Origin: Verrucomicrobiaceae bacterium
GTDB lineage: Bacteria > Verrucomicrobiota > Verrucomicrobiia > Verrucomicrobiales > Akkermansiaceae
Length of the DNA: 53,107 nucleotides
Reading direction: 5' to 3'
Assembly (NCBI GenBank): GCA_027485615.1
Contig: JAIXQS010000063.1
Coordinates: 1-53,107 of the forward strand
Shown: positions 34,295-41,988 of the stretch, piece by piece
How positions within the stretch are numbered: position 1 is the first letter of the stretch
Layout: every line of letters begins with the position of its first letter
Position numbers and translations under genes: made by a program
Notes under the pieces: generated by a model
Database searches by the model: none
Told to the model about the DNA's origin: nothing
The model's input: only the letters and a program-made list of their open reading frames with translations

Positions 34295-35136
34295 TCGCTT
34301 GATTCCAGCTTGCCGCGCAGGGCGGTGAGCTGGGTTTTCAGAGAAGCCACCTGCTCATCCAGCGCGGCGAGGTCGTCCAAGGCGCTTTGTTTTTCGGCTG
34401 TTCCGCGTTTGGCTGCGTTGTATTCATCCAGCTCGGAGTGCATCTCCTCCATGCTGTTCATGATGATGCCGATGAAGAGATTGAGCATGATCATCGTTCC
34501 GAGCAGGATGAAACTGATGAAATAGATCGCAGCCACCGCAGGCGATGATCCTTTCGCGCTTTCGAAAAGGAATTTCCAATCATCCAGGGTGATGGTCTGG
34601 AAGAGCGTGAAAAACGCCAGCGACAAGCTGCCGAAGTGGGCCTTGTCGTGCCCGCCGAAGAGATGGACGCCGACGATGGCGTAAATATATAACATGAGCC
34701 CCAGCAGCAGGCCGACATAGCCCATGGAGCTGAAGCTCTTGACCAGCGCCCCGACCAGAAGCTGGAGCTTCGGCACGGCGGAGACAAGGCGCAGCAAACG
34801 GAGTGCGCGGCCCAATCGCAACACCACGGCGAACTGTGAATCCATCGGCAGCAGGCAGAGGACCACGATGATGAAATCGAAGACGTTCCAGCCATCGCGG
34901 AAGTAATTCCATGGACGGGGGCAGCTCGCCGTGAGTTTCAGGAGGACTTCGACAATGAATATGCCCAGCACGATGTGATCGAGCGAACGCAGCAAGGTGC
35001 CGAGGCTTGCCACCATCGCGGCATCCGTCTCGATCCCCGCCAAGACTCCGGCGGCGATGATGGTCAGGATGATCGAACGCTGGAACCAGGCGGATTGGAC
35101 GATCTGGTCTGCGATTTTTGTCAAAGCAATGGACAT
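34291..35136 (-). CDS. Voltage-gated cation channel subunit (NaChBac-like)
   Basis: The 281-residue protein has six membrane segments. S4 carries four regularly spaced arginines (R107, R110, R113, R116 in VVLRLGRALRLLRLVS). The pore loop is FQTITLDDWKFLF (183-187 TLDDW, then K188), S6 is about 200-226, and a C-terminal heptad coiled coil (about 251-279) should hold the tetramer. NaChBac relatives normally have TLESW; an acidic pair at this place is known to favour Ca selectivity in engineered CavAb (TLDDW). The Lys next to it is unusual. Ion preference is inferred, not shown. Confidence 0.9.
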   Translation of the reverse strand: MSIALTKIADQIVQSAWFQRSIILTIIAAGVLAGIETDAAMVASLGTLLRSLDHIVLGIFIVEVLLKLTASCPRPWNYFRDGWNVFDFIIVVLCLLPMDSQFAVVLRLGRALRLLRLVSAVPKLQLLVGALVKSFSSMGYVGLLLGLMLYIYAIVGVHLFGGHDKAHFGSLSLAFFTLFQTITLDDWKFLFESAKGSSPAVAAIYFISFILLGTMIMLNLFIGIIMNSMEEMHSELDEYNAAKRGTAEKQSALDDLAALDEQVASLKTQLTALRGKLESSD

Positions 35137-35191
35137 ACAGGACCCATGGTTTCTGCGGCTTCGAGGACCATCATTCCGTGCTTTGCGGTCA

Positions 35192-36361
35192 TCATGCCGG
35201 TTTGGTATCGTCCTCCTTGCTCGGGATGAGGATGGACATCACCGTTGCCACCGCGAGGGTGCCGAGGACGATGACCAGTGAAACAAACGGATCGATCTTG
35301 ATGCTCTTGATTTCATTGGCACTGAAACCGAAGTCATTGAAGTAAGGCGGAGCGGCGAGCAGCAGCAGCTTGATGCCCACGAAGCCGAGGATCAGGATCA
35401 GGGCGGGCTTGAGGTAGCGGAATTTCGCGATAAGGGCGGCCAGGCAGAAGTAGAGGGCGCGCAGGCCGAGGATCGCGAAGATGTTGCTCGTGAAGACGAT
35501 GAACGGATCGGGCGTGATCGCGAAAATCGCGGGAATCGAATCGACGGCGAACACGAGATCCGTGATTTCCACCATGATGAGCGCGAGGAACAGCGGGGTG
35601 ATCGCGTAGCGCGCGGACAGCGTGCCCGGCTCGGCGGGGGCGTAGGTGTCCTTGCCCGTTTTCGGATCGGTGATGTATGTCGGCGCGACCGTGCGGCGGG
35701 TGAAAAATTTCTGGCCGTCATAGAAATCCACGGTGCGGAAAAACCGCTTGGCGATCTTCACGACCGGATTTTTTCCCGGGTCGCTGTGGCTGGTGATGAG
35801 CGCCATCTTGACCGCTGTCAGGATCAGGAAGAGTCCGAAGACGATGAGGATCCATGTGTAATTCATGATCAGCTCCGCACCGAGGAAGATCATGCCTCCG
35901 CGCATAATGAGTGCGCCGATGATTCCCCAGAAGAGCACACGGTGCTGGTATTTCGCCGGGATCGCGAAGTAGCCGAAGATCATCGCGATGACGAAAATGT
36001 TATCCATCGCAAGGGATTTCTCCACCACGTAACCGGTCAGATACTGGATGGCCGCCGTGCCTCCCGTGACCTCTCCCAGTGCAATCTTCCCGCCCACATA
36101 GATCGGGGTTTCCAGACCCAGACCCAGCCAGTGGAACTGGTAGGCGTAGTAGATGAAACCGGTGAACGAGACTCCGCATGCGAGCCAGATGCAGGACCAG
36201 ATGATGGATTCCTTCATGGTGACTTCATGCGCATCGCGGTGGAAGACACCGAGATCGAGGGCGAGGAAAAGCATCACCAGCGCGATGAATCCTATGTAAG
36301 CCCACATTTTCATGCTGGCGGGATCGGCGGTGGTGGCGGCGAGTAGGGAGAGGATGTCCAT
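35192..36361 (-). CDS. TerC/Alx-family membrane protein
   Basis: A 389-residue polytopic protein with the TerC motifs ALDLGVFHRDAHEVTMKES, EKSLAMDNIFVIAMIFGYF and ALIMVEITDLVFAVDSIPAI, which carry membrane-embedded Asp and Glu residues. Alx/TerC proteins export Mn2+ or metallate secreted enzymes; TerC homologues also affect tellurite resistance. The hydrophilic mid-loop FYDGQKFFTRRTVAPTYI is longer than in small TerC proteins. No yybP-ykoY-type leader is visible, since only 38 bp separate it from the HPF-like gene. Confidence 0.9.
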   Translation of the reverse strand: MDILSLLAATTADPASMKMWAYIGFIALVMLFLALDLGVFHRDAHEVTMKESIIWSCIWLACGVSFTGFIYYAYQFHWLGLGLETPIYVGGKIALGEVTGGTAAIQYLTGYVVEKSLAMDNIFVIAMIFGYFAIPAKYQHRVLFWGIIGALIMRGGMIFLGAELIMNYTWILIVFGLFLILTAVKMALITSHSDPGKNPVVKIAKRFFRTVDFYDGQKFFTRRTVAPTYITDPKTGKDTYAPAEPGTLSARYAITPLFLALIMVEITDLVFAVDSIPAIFAITPDPFIVFTSNIFAILGLRALYFCLAALIAKFRYLKPALILILGFVGIKLLLLAAPPYFNDFGFSANEIKSIKIDPFVSLVIVLGTLAVATVMSILIPSKEDDTKPA

Positions 36362-36399
36362 TTTGTTTCGGTGTTTGATTTAGAGATGAGATTTTCGTT

Positions 36400-36753
36400 T
36401 CAGGGGCGTTTGCCTCCGGCAGGGCGGCGGCGCGTGAGTTCAATGGCGGGCGCGGCCTCGCGGCGGTGCGCCTGTTTCGCATGGCGGTGTTTGATCTTTT
36501 CCGCGATGCCCTGAAACGCCTTGAGGACGGCGGCGCGCAAGGTGTGATCCGTCGCTTCAACGATTACGTCCGGCCCCGGAGTGACGAGGTGGAAGGACGC
36601 GCTGAACGGCGGGCTGCCGGTCAGGCTGCGTTCAAGATGGACGCGCGCCTCGTCGATCTGGAGATCGGGCAGGATCGATTTCAGCTCGGCTTTGATCATA
36701 TCGATGATCGAAACCGAGGGAGTGTGGTTGCGGTGGCTGAAGGTCATTTTCAT
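36400..36753 (-). CDS. HPF/RaiA-like ribosome-associated protein
   Basis: The 117-residue product begins MKMTFSHRNHTPSVSIIDMI and continues EARVHLERSLTGSPPFSASF, then LVTPGPDVIVEATDHTLRAA, which is the beta-alpha-beta HPF/YfiA pattern in a divergent form with a basic tail (KIKHRHAKQAHRRE). Such proteins bind the 30S decoding site and promote ribosome hibernation. It diverges from the NhaR-like regulator. ATG 36753 is the start that keeps the first HPF strand. Confidence 0.75.
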   Translation of the reverse strand: MKMTFSHRNHTPSVSIIDMIKAELKSILPDLQIDEARVHLERSLTGSPPFSASFHLVTPGPDVIVEATDHTLRAAVLKAFQGIAEKIKHRHAKQAHRREAAPAIELTRRRPAGGKRP

Positions 36754-36796
36754 GGCTGGCGGATTTGACGGCCACAATCTGCGCTGAGTAAAAGAG

Positions 36797-36813
36797 TTTG
36801 CATAATACTCAAA
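36797..36813. promoter_or_regulatory. LysR-type box between the HPF-like and NhaR-like genes
   Basis: TTTG-N9-CAAA, inverted within a longer dyad, satisfies the T-N11-A rule for LysR-family sites. It lies 23 bp before the LysR start and 44 bp before the HPF-like start, so it could serve autoregulation or joint control. Confidence 0.5.
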
Positions 36814-36835
36814 TTCACACGAACCATTCTAGAAA

Positions 36836-37762
36836 ATGAAAGAGTTACCCGAAACCGATTTCCTGAATTACCACCACCTGCGCTACTTCTGGACCGTGGC
36901 CAAGGAAGGCAGCCTGCGGCGTGCTTCGGAGAAGCTGCGCGTCTCGCAACCCTCGATGTGCACCCAGATCAAGCTGCTGGAGGCGAGCCTTGGCGAGACG
37001 CTCTTCCGCCCCAGCGGGCGTTCGCTGGAGCTGACGGAATACGGCCAACTGATCTATGGCCATGCTGAGGAAATTTTCACCCTCGGCGGCGAGATCCTCC
37101 GCGCCACGAAGCAGGCTCCGGGCATCCGCGGGCTGCGCCTGCATGTCGGCATCGTGGACTCGTTCCCGAAGCTGATGAGCTACGACATGTTGCGGCCCGT
37201 ACTCGAACACCAGCCGCCCGTGCAACTCACCTGCCACGAAGGCAAGCTGGCGGATCTCGTTTCCCAGCTCAATACCCACCGCCTCGACGTGGTGCTTTCC
37301 GACGAGCCCGCCTCGCCCGGCATCGCGGGCAAGGTTTTCAATCATCAGTTAGGATCGTCCCCCATCACGTTTTGCGCGATGCCGGGATTTGTAAAAAAGC
37401 TCAAGGGACGCTTCCCCCGGAATCTCGACGGAGCCGCCGCTCTGCTCCCCACCCAGAATTGCAACCTGAGGCGGGACTTGGAGAAATGGTTCCGGAGCGT
37501 GGGCGTGGAACCACGCGTTGTGGCCGAGTTCGAAGATGCGGCCCTGACGAAAATCGTGGCGACCAGCGGCCATGGATTCATCGCCGTGCCCACGGTGGTC
37601 GCCGCCGAGGCGTTCGAGCGATACGGATTCGTCCCGCTCGGCAGAACCAAGGATGTGGAAACGCAGTTTTACGCGATCACCGCCGAGCGGCGCTTCACTC
37701 ATCCGGCGATCCTCGCCATCACCCGACGGTTGGGTTCCATGAAAAGCAAAGTGAAATCCTGA
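36836..37762 (+). CDS. LysR-family regulator, NhaR-like
   Basis: The 308-residue product has an N-terminal winged HTH (NYHHLRYFWTVAKEGSLRRA, SEKLRVSQPSMCTQIKLLEA) followed by a periplasmic-binding-like effector domain. The FLNYHHLRYFWTVA opening is characteristic of the NhaR branch, which in E. coli activates the Na+/H+ antiporter nhaA in response to Na+. No antiporter gene is in the window; a sodium-type channel is encoded 1.7 kb away. ATG 36836 with a LysR box just upstream. Confidence 0.88.
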   Translation: MKELPETDFLNYHHLRYFWTVAKEGSLRRASEKLRVSQPSMCTQIKLLEASLGETLFRPSGRSLELTEYGQLIYGHAEEIFTLGGEILRATKQAPGIRGLRLHVGIVDSFPKLMSYDMLRPVLEHQPPVQLTCHEGKLADLVSQLNTHRLDVVLSDEPASPGIAGKVFNHQLGSSPITFCAMPGFVKKLKGRFPRNLDGAAALLPTQNCNLRRDLEKWFRSVGVEPRVVAEFEDAALTKIVATSGHGFIAVPTVVAAEAFERYGFVPLGRTKDVETQFYAITAERRFTHPAILAITRRLGSMKSKVKS

Positions 37763-37825
37763 AGTGTGATCGGTGCTTCGGTTCTATTGTAGAGTTGCTT
37801 TACATGGTGGGGTGGGAAACGGAAA

Positions 37826-39079
37826 TTGTTTCCCGTGCTTGAGTTCTCCGATGCTCCCTACCGCTTCTTCGAGGCGCGGCCGTCCGCTCCCCTGATCCGT
37901 CTGGGCAGGGCGCTGAACCGGCATGTTTTCCTCCCGGGGCCGAACCACCGCATCCGTGAAATTTCCATCAGCGGGGAATCCGAAGCCTTGCAGGACGCGA
38001 AACGCAGCGGCGACCGGCTGCTCTTCGTCATCAACCACCCGAGCCATAGCGATCCGCAGGCGCTCACCGAAATCCAGCGGCGGCTAGGCGTGGATTCCTG
38101 TTTCATGGCGGCCTACGATGTGTTCCTGCGCGGCCGATTGTGCGCGTGGAGCATGCAGAAGATGGGGAATTTCTCCATCGACCGCGAGGGCAGCGACCGC
38201 AAGGCCATGGCTGCTGCGATCAAGGTGCTGGCCGAGGGGAAAACGGGTCTGAACATTTTCCCGGAGGGCAACGTGTATCTCACCAACGACCGCGCCACTC
38301 CCTTCCTCGATGGAGCGGCGTTCATCGCGCTCAAGGCGCAGGCGGCGGCCGAAGGCGCGGCGGTGAAAATCATTCCGGTGAGCCTCAAGTTCACCCATCT
38401 CACCACACCGCGCGTAACGATCACCGAACGCATGCTCCGGCTCGGCGCGGACAGCGGCCACACCTTCCCGCCCGGCTCCACATCGGATCCGCTCGGCGCG
38501 GTTCTCGGCCTCGGGCGGCATATCCTCGGCGGTTATCTGAAAAAGCACGGCCTCCACGGGAAGCTCCCCGACGACGATCCATCAGTCTACAGGTTGCTGG
38601 AAAACTTCGCCGCCAACCTCGTTGCGGAGGTCGAGAACGGCTTGGAAATCGCCGTGGCGGAGGGTGCGCCGCTCGTCGCCCGCATCGCCAAGGCCCGCGC
38701 GAAAATCCACCAGCTCCGCTCCGATCCGGCGGCATCACCGCATCCCGAAATCAACGGCCTCGCCGACCGCGCGATCCTCGCGCTCCGCATCCACGGCTAC
38801 CTTACCCCTTACCTGACGGATCGACCCACCATCGACCGCTACGCCGAGACCGTGGAGCGCATCGCCGAGGATTTCTACTCCCGCACCATGCCACGCACCG
38901 GCCCGCGCCGCGCCATGGCCATGATCGGCGCGCCCATCGATGTCCGCGATCACCTCGGTGCGAAATCGAGAGACGCCATCGCCGCCCTGACCGATGAGAT
39001 GGAGCGGCGCGTGCAGGATGGAATCGACGTGCTGAACGAACGTAACGACGCACCGGGCGGCTCTCTCGTGAAGGGGTGA
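37826..39079 (+). CDS. PlsC-like glycerolipid acyltransferase
   Basis: The product is about 417 residues. The acyltransferase motifs are NHPSHSDP (H-x4-D) and IFPEGNVY (FPEG), with HTFPPGSTSDPLGAVLGLGR beyond. The length well above PlsC (about 240) comes from a helical C-terminal half (LLENFAANLVAEVENGLEIA and onwards) with no known domain. It likely acylates a lyso- or glycerolipid at the inner membrane. The start is TTG 37826 or GTG 37835; no ATG is available near the N-terminus. Confidence 0.8.
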   Translation: MFPVLEFSDAPYRFFEARPSAPLIRLGRALNRHVFLPGPNHRIREISISGESEALQDAKRSGDRLLFVINHPSHSDPQALTEIQRRLGVDSCFMAAYDVFLRGRLCAWSMQKMGNFSIDREGSDRKAMAAAIKVLAEGKTGLNIFPEGNVYLTNDRATPFLDGAAFIALKAQAAAEGAAVKIIPVSLKFTHLTTPRVTITERMLRLGADSGHTFPPGSTSDPLGAVLGLGRHILGGYLKKHGLHGKLPDDDPSVYRLLENFAANLVAEVENGLEIAVAEGAPLVARIAKARAKIHQLRSDPAASPHPEINGLADRAILALRIHGYLTPYLTDRPTIDRYAETVERIAEDFYSRTMPRTGPRRAMAMIGAPIDVRDHLGAKSRDAIAALTDEMERRVQDGIDVLNERNDAPGGSLVKG

Positions 39080-39137
39080 TGATCTCAGTCAATTTTCCCT
39101 CCTTCACAAAGATCCGAAGAGCAGATACATTGCCCGT

Positions 39138-39344
39138 GTGAAATTTCTTACCACCTTGGATCGAGATGAAGACGGCGTGTGGATTGCGGAATGCCCTTCC
39201 ATCCCGGGCTGCGTGAGCCAGGGCGCAACGAGGGAAGAAGCGCTCGCAAACATACGCGAGGCGGTGGCCGATTGCCTTGAGGTGCGTGCCGAGTTGGGCA
39301 TGCCATTGACGATAGAGATCCAACAAGTGGAAGTCGCTGTCTGA
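39138..39344 (+). CDS. hicB: HicB-family antitoxin
   Basis: The 68-residue product MKFLTTLDRDEDGVWIAECP, SIPGCVSQGATREEALANIR, EAVADCLEVR is the compact partial RNase-H fold of HicB (UPF0150). GTG start at 39138. The HicA toxin gene follows in a CTGA overlap. The order hicB-hicA is the reverse of the E. coli locus. HicB would neutralise HicA; no separate DNA-binding domain is present, so regulation may rely on the complex or another protein. Confidence 0.9.
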   Translation: MKFLTTLDRDEDGVWIAECPSIPGCVSQGATREEALANIREAVADCLEVRAELGMPLTIEIQQVEVAV

Positions 39345-39571
39345 TTCCTGCTCTTCCTAGCCTCAACGGACGCGAAGTCGTCAGGATTCTCGCGAAGGAC
39401 GGATGGGAAATGGTGAGGCCGCGCGGCAGCCACATGATCCTCGTAAAGAAAGGCGGCATGGCTACGCTTTCTGTGCCGGATCACAAGGAAGTGGCGAAGG
39501 GGACGCTGCGAAGCTTGATCCGCGCAAGCAACCTCACAACGGAAGAGTTCCTGAAGCTTGCCGGCCGATAG
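39341..39571 (+). CDS. hicA: HicA-family toxin (mRNA interferase), non-ATG start
   Basis: The frame encodes LIPALPSLNGREVVRILAKD, GWEMVRPRGSHMILVKKGG, SVPDHKEVAKGTLRSLIR and ends EEFLKLAGR: a full HicA double-stranded-RNA-binding fold with the catalytic His in RGSHM. The family's first strand and helix lie before any ATG or GTG, so translation probably starts at CTG 39341 in a CTGA overlap with the hicB stop; the first ATG would remove the N-terminal helix. About 76 residues. Known HicA toxins cleave mRNA. Confidence 0.82.
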   Translation: MIPALPSLNGREVVRILAKDGWEMVRPRGSHMILVKKGGMATLSVPDHKEVAKGTLRSLIRASNLTTEEFLKLAGR

Positions 39572-39583
39572 CCTCCGTTTCTC

Positions 39584-39700
39584 CACGGCATCGACCGCTC
39601 CACCGCCTCCCGCCTCCTCCGCGGCGAGCGCGCCCTCAACGCCAACCACATCCGCAACTCCGCCAAGGCCCTCCACATCGCCCCGGAGTTGCTGATCTGA
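39584..39700 (+). pseudogene. C-terminal remnant of an XRE-type (HigA-like) HTH protein
   Basis: The frame reads HGIDRSTASRLLRGERALNA, then NHIRNSAKALHIAPELLI and stop: the recognition helix and end of a Cro/C1-type helix-turn-helix, with nothing of the N-terminal half left. It directly follows the hicA stop in the same frame. It marks a decayed antitoxin or regulator. Confidence 0.65.
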
Positions 39701-39707
39701 AGGAAGT

Positions 39708-41057
39708 TCACTTCTTCTTCCAAACCGGGCGCGCGTTCTCGGTGATCTCCGCGTCGAGTTCTTTCAGGCGGGCGGTGAGGGTGGCGATTTTTTCCGGGTG
39801 CTTGGCGGCGAGGTTTTCCGATTCGGAAATGTCTTCCTTGAGGTTGAAGAGCAGGGGCTCGGGTTTGCGGAGGAGGAGTTTCCAATCGCCTTGGCGGATG
39901 CCGTCGGGCTCGCCGTTCGGGCTGTAATAGATGAATTCGTCGCGTTTCGAGGGTGCGTCGCCGGTGAGGGTGGCGGAGAGGTCGAGGCCGTCGATGCGGT
40001 TTCCGTTTTCCGGAAGCTTGCTGTCCGCGAGGGCGGCGAGGGTGGGCAGCAGGTCGATGGTCGAGACGAGTTCGCCGCTGGTTGTCCCGGCGGGTATGCG
40101 GCCGGGCGCCCACATGACGCAGGGCACGCGCTGGCCGCCCTCGAAGGTGGTGCTTTTGCCGTCACGGAGCGGGAAGGCGCTGCCGCCGTGGTGCTTGAAC
40201 GTGATCCACGGACCGTTGTCGCTGGTGTAGATGAGGTAGGTGTTTTCCGCGAGACCGAGCTCGCGCAACTTGTCGGCGAGGCGACCGACCTCGGCATCGA
40301 TGTGCTCGATGACGGCCTTGAAGGCGTTTTTCGGATCGGGATCTTGGGCGTCCTCCGGCACGAAGAGCGGGATGTGCGGCATGGAGTGCGGGAGGTAGAG
40401 GAAGAAGGGCTTGTCCTTGTTTTCGGTGACAAAGGAGATCGCGCGGTCGGTGTAGCGGCGGGTGATGGTGCGCTGATCGACGGGCAGCTCGATGATTTCC
40501 TCGTTCTCGATGAGCGGGGTGTTCCATTTTTTCACGAACTCATCCTGCTTCAACCAGCTCTCGTCGGAGGCGGGATGCGCCTTGCCCTTGTTGTCGGGGT
40601 GGTTCATGTCGTTCGAGTAGGGGATGCCGTAGTAGGGATCGAAACCCTGGGCGCGCGGCAGCAGCTCCGGAAGGTGGCCGAGGTGCCATTTCCCGATGCA
40701 GGCGGTGGCGTAGCCGAGGGATTTGAAATGGTCGGCGAGCGTGTATTCGGCAGGGTTCAGGCCGTAATCGGAGGCGGGGAAAAGCACGTGCTTGTGCATG
40801 CCGACGCGCTTCGGGTAGCTGCCGGTGAGCAACGCGGCGCGGGAAGGCGAGCAGACCGAGCTGGCGACCATGAAGCTGGTGAACTTCCGCCCCTCCGCGG
40901 CGATCCGGTCGATGTGCGGGGTCTTGATTTTCTCCGAGCCGAAGCAACCGAGGTCGTTGTAGCCCTGGTCATCGGTGAAGATGATGATGAAATTCGGCTT
41001 CGCGGCGGAGGCGTGGATGGCGGAGAAAAGCGCGGCGGCGAGGAGGAGGTGTTTCAT
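39708..41057 (-). CDS. Secreted type I sulfatase
   Basis: The 449-residue product has a signal peptide (MKHLLLAAALFSAIHASA). It also has metal-binding DD at 29-30 (FTDDQGYNDLG), the formylglycine motif C69-S-P-S-R73 followed by AALLTGSYPKRVG, and the later CIGKWHLGH and TSDNGPW motifs. It removes sulfate esters from carbohydrates in the periplasm after Cys-to-formylglycine maturation. The acting substrate cannot be read. It sits in a cluster of toxin-antitoxin genes and remnants, and no maturation enzyme is in the window. Confidence 0.95.
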   Translation of the reverse strand: MKHLLLAAALFSAIHASAAKPNFIIIFTDDQGYNDLGCFGSEKIKTPHIDRIAAEGRKFTSFMVASSVCSPSRAALLTGSYPKRVGMHKHVLFPASDYGLNPAEYTLADHFKSLGYATACIGKWHLGHLPELLPRAQGFDPYYGIPYSNDMNHPDNKGKAHPASDESWLKQDEFVKKWNTPLIENEEIIELPVDQRTITRRYTDRAISFVTENKDKPFFLYLPHSMPHIPLFVPEDAQDPDPKNAFKAVIEHIDAEVGRLADKLRELGLAENTYLIYTSDNGPWITFKHHGGSAFPLRDGKSTTFEGGQRVPCVMWAPGRIPAGTTSGELVSTIDLLPTLAALADSKLPENGNRIDGLDLSATLTGDAPSKRDEFIYYSPNGEPDGIRQGDWKLLLRKPEPLLFNLKEDISESENLAAKHPEKIATLTARLKELDAEITENARPVWKKK

Positions 41058-41218
41058 GGTGGATTCGGGTTTGGGAAAAGAGTTTCACCGCAGAGGCGCG
41101 GAGGTCGCAAAGGGTCGCAAAGCCGGGCTTGCGGGTGCTTTGAAGGGAGTTGGGATGATATGTGGTTACTATTCTTGGATCATTACTGACGTTCGTTCGC
41201 GGGTGCTTGCCGCTTTGA

Positions 41219-41443
41219 TTGCGTGAACAATGGTTCGAGCGCTTTCACGATGACGAGCAGAAAAACGATGAGAGCGGGGCTTTGGATTTTCAGGGCGTCG
41301 GTTTCCGCGGGGCTGAAGTCGTTGTCGAGGAGTTGCGGGAAATGGTGCGCGACGCGGTGCATTGTCATTTCAGTGACGGAGTACCGGGGCCGATGCCGAA
41401 GATCATCCGCCTGCACTTCGTCCGCGATGAAGCGCTGGCGGTA
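41219..41443 (+). pseudogene. Decayed HicB-like antitoxin
   Basis: The C-terminal half, EELREMVRDAVHCHFSDG then MPKIIRLHFVRDEALAV, matches the HicB-like family in which RLHFVR(D/E)E ends the protein. The N-terminal half is scrambled, with short segments in other frames, and the expected stop codon after ALAV is missing. It is followed by the broken HicA-like gene in the usual order for this subfamily. Confidence 0.55.
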
Positions 41444-41688
41444 GGAAAATCCCCTGCGACATCGACGCATCCGATCTCATCCCCGCCCTGGGGGTTCTCG
41501 GTTAGGAGTCGGTGCGCCAAAGCGGTTCCCATTTCCGTCTGACGACCAACATGGGCGGAACCCATCATGTGACGGTTCCAAATCAACGACCTTTGGAAAC
41601 CGGCACCCTGCTAGGCGGCGTCTTGAAACCCGTGGCCGCTCACCACAAACTCACCGTCGAGGAATTGCTCGCCAAGCTGGATTTGTAA
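41443..41688 (+). pseudogene. Decayed HicA-like toxin with lost start codon and in-frame amber
   Basis: The frame reads RKIPCDIDASDLIPALGVLG, TAG, ESVRQSGSHFRLTT, then GGTHHVTVPNQRPLETGTLL and ends LTVEELLAKLDL. This is a complete HicA domain including the catalytic His region (SGSH). Two lesions are visible. TAG at 41503-41505 stands where the family has Tyr (LGYESVRQ). The expected ATGA overlap between hicB and hicA is absent, as if three bases were deleted from GTATGAGG to give GTAGG. The pair is therefore inactive. Confidence 0.7.
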
Positions 41689-41731
41689 ACCAGCAGGCAA
41701 ATCCAGAAATGTTGAAATGCGGAACCTGACC

Positions 41732-41935
41732 CTAAAAAAGATCCGCCTTGCCCGGGCCGTGGTGGACAAGAACTCCACTTTTCCTGACGAAGCTTGGTTC
41801 TGCTGCGGCCAGCCGCAAGCGGATCTCGGTGCCGGAGGTATCGATCTCAATCTCGCTGCCGGGAACAAGGTTCAGCTCATCCCGGATGGACTTCGAAATG
41901 ACGAGCCTGCCTGCCCCATCAATGGTAATCGACAT
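41732..41935 (-). CDS. AbrB/MazE-type (SpoVT-AbrB) DNA-binding protein, orphan antitoxin
   Basis: The 67-residue product MSITIDGAGRLVISKSIRDE, LNLVPGSEIEIDTSGTEIRL is a swapped-hairpin AbrB domain as in MazE/VapB antitoxins, with a short C-terminal toxin-binding tail (LVHHGPGKADLF). The usual PIN or MazF partner would be expected next to it on the minus strand, but none is there. It is either an orphan or a transcription factor. ATG 41935 begins the domain exactly. Confidence 0.82.
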   Translation of the reverse strand: MSITIDGAGRLVISKSIRDELNLVPGSEIEIDTSGTEIRLRLAAAEPSFVRKSGVLVHHGPGKADLF

Positions 41936-41988
41936 GGGAAAATGGTATTTGTGAAAAATCCTTTTGGAAGTAGGGAACCGCCGCCTTC

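Noticed and set aside
36362..36399. Mn-sensing yybP-ykoY-type riboswitch before terC
   Set aside because: Only 38 bp separate terC from the preceding gene, too little for that aptamer.
41183..41470. Minus-strand small protein with a hydrophobic C-terminus
   Set aside because: It is antisense to the recognisable HicB-like (RLHFVRDEALAV) remnant, which explains the region better.
23136..41505. Amber recoding (for example pyrrolysine or suppressor tRNA) to explain two in-frame TAGs
   Set aside because: TAG terminates several intact genes here (MBOAT, cysC, cupin, channel, PHP phosphatase), and the second TAG sits in a gene with other lesions; point mutation is simpler.
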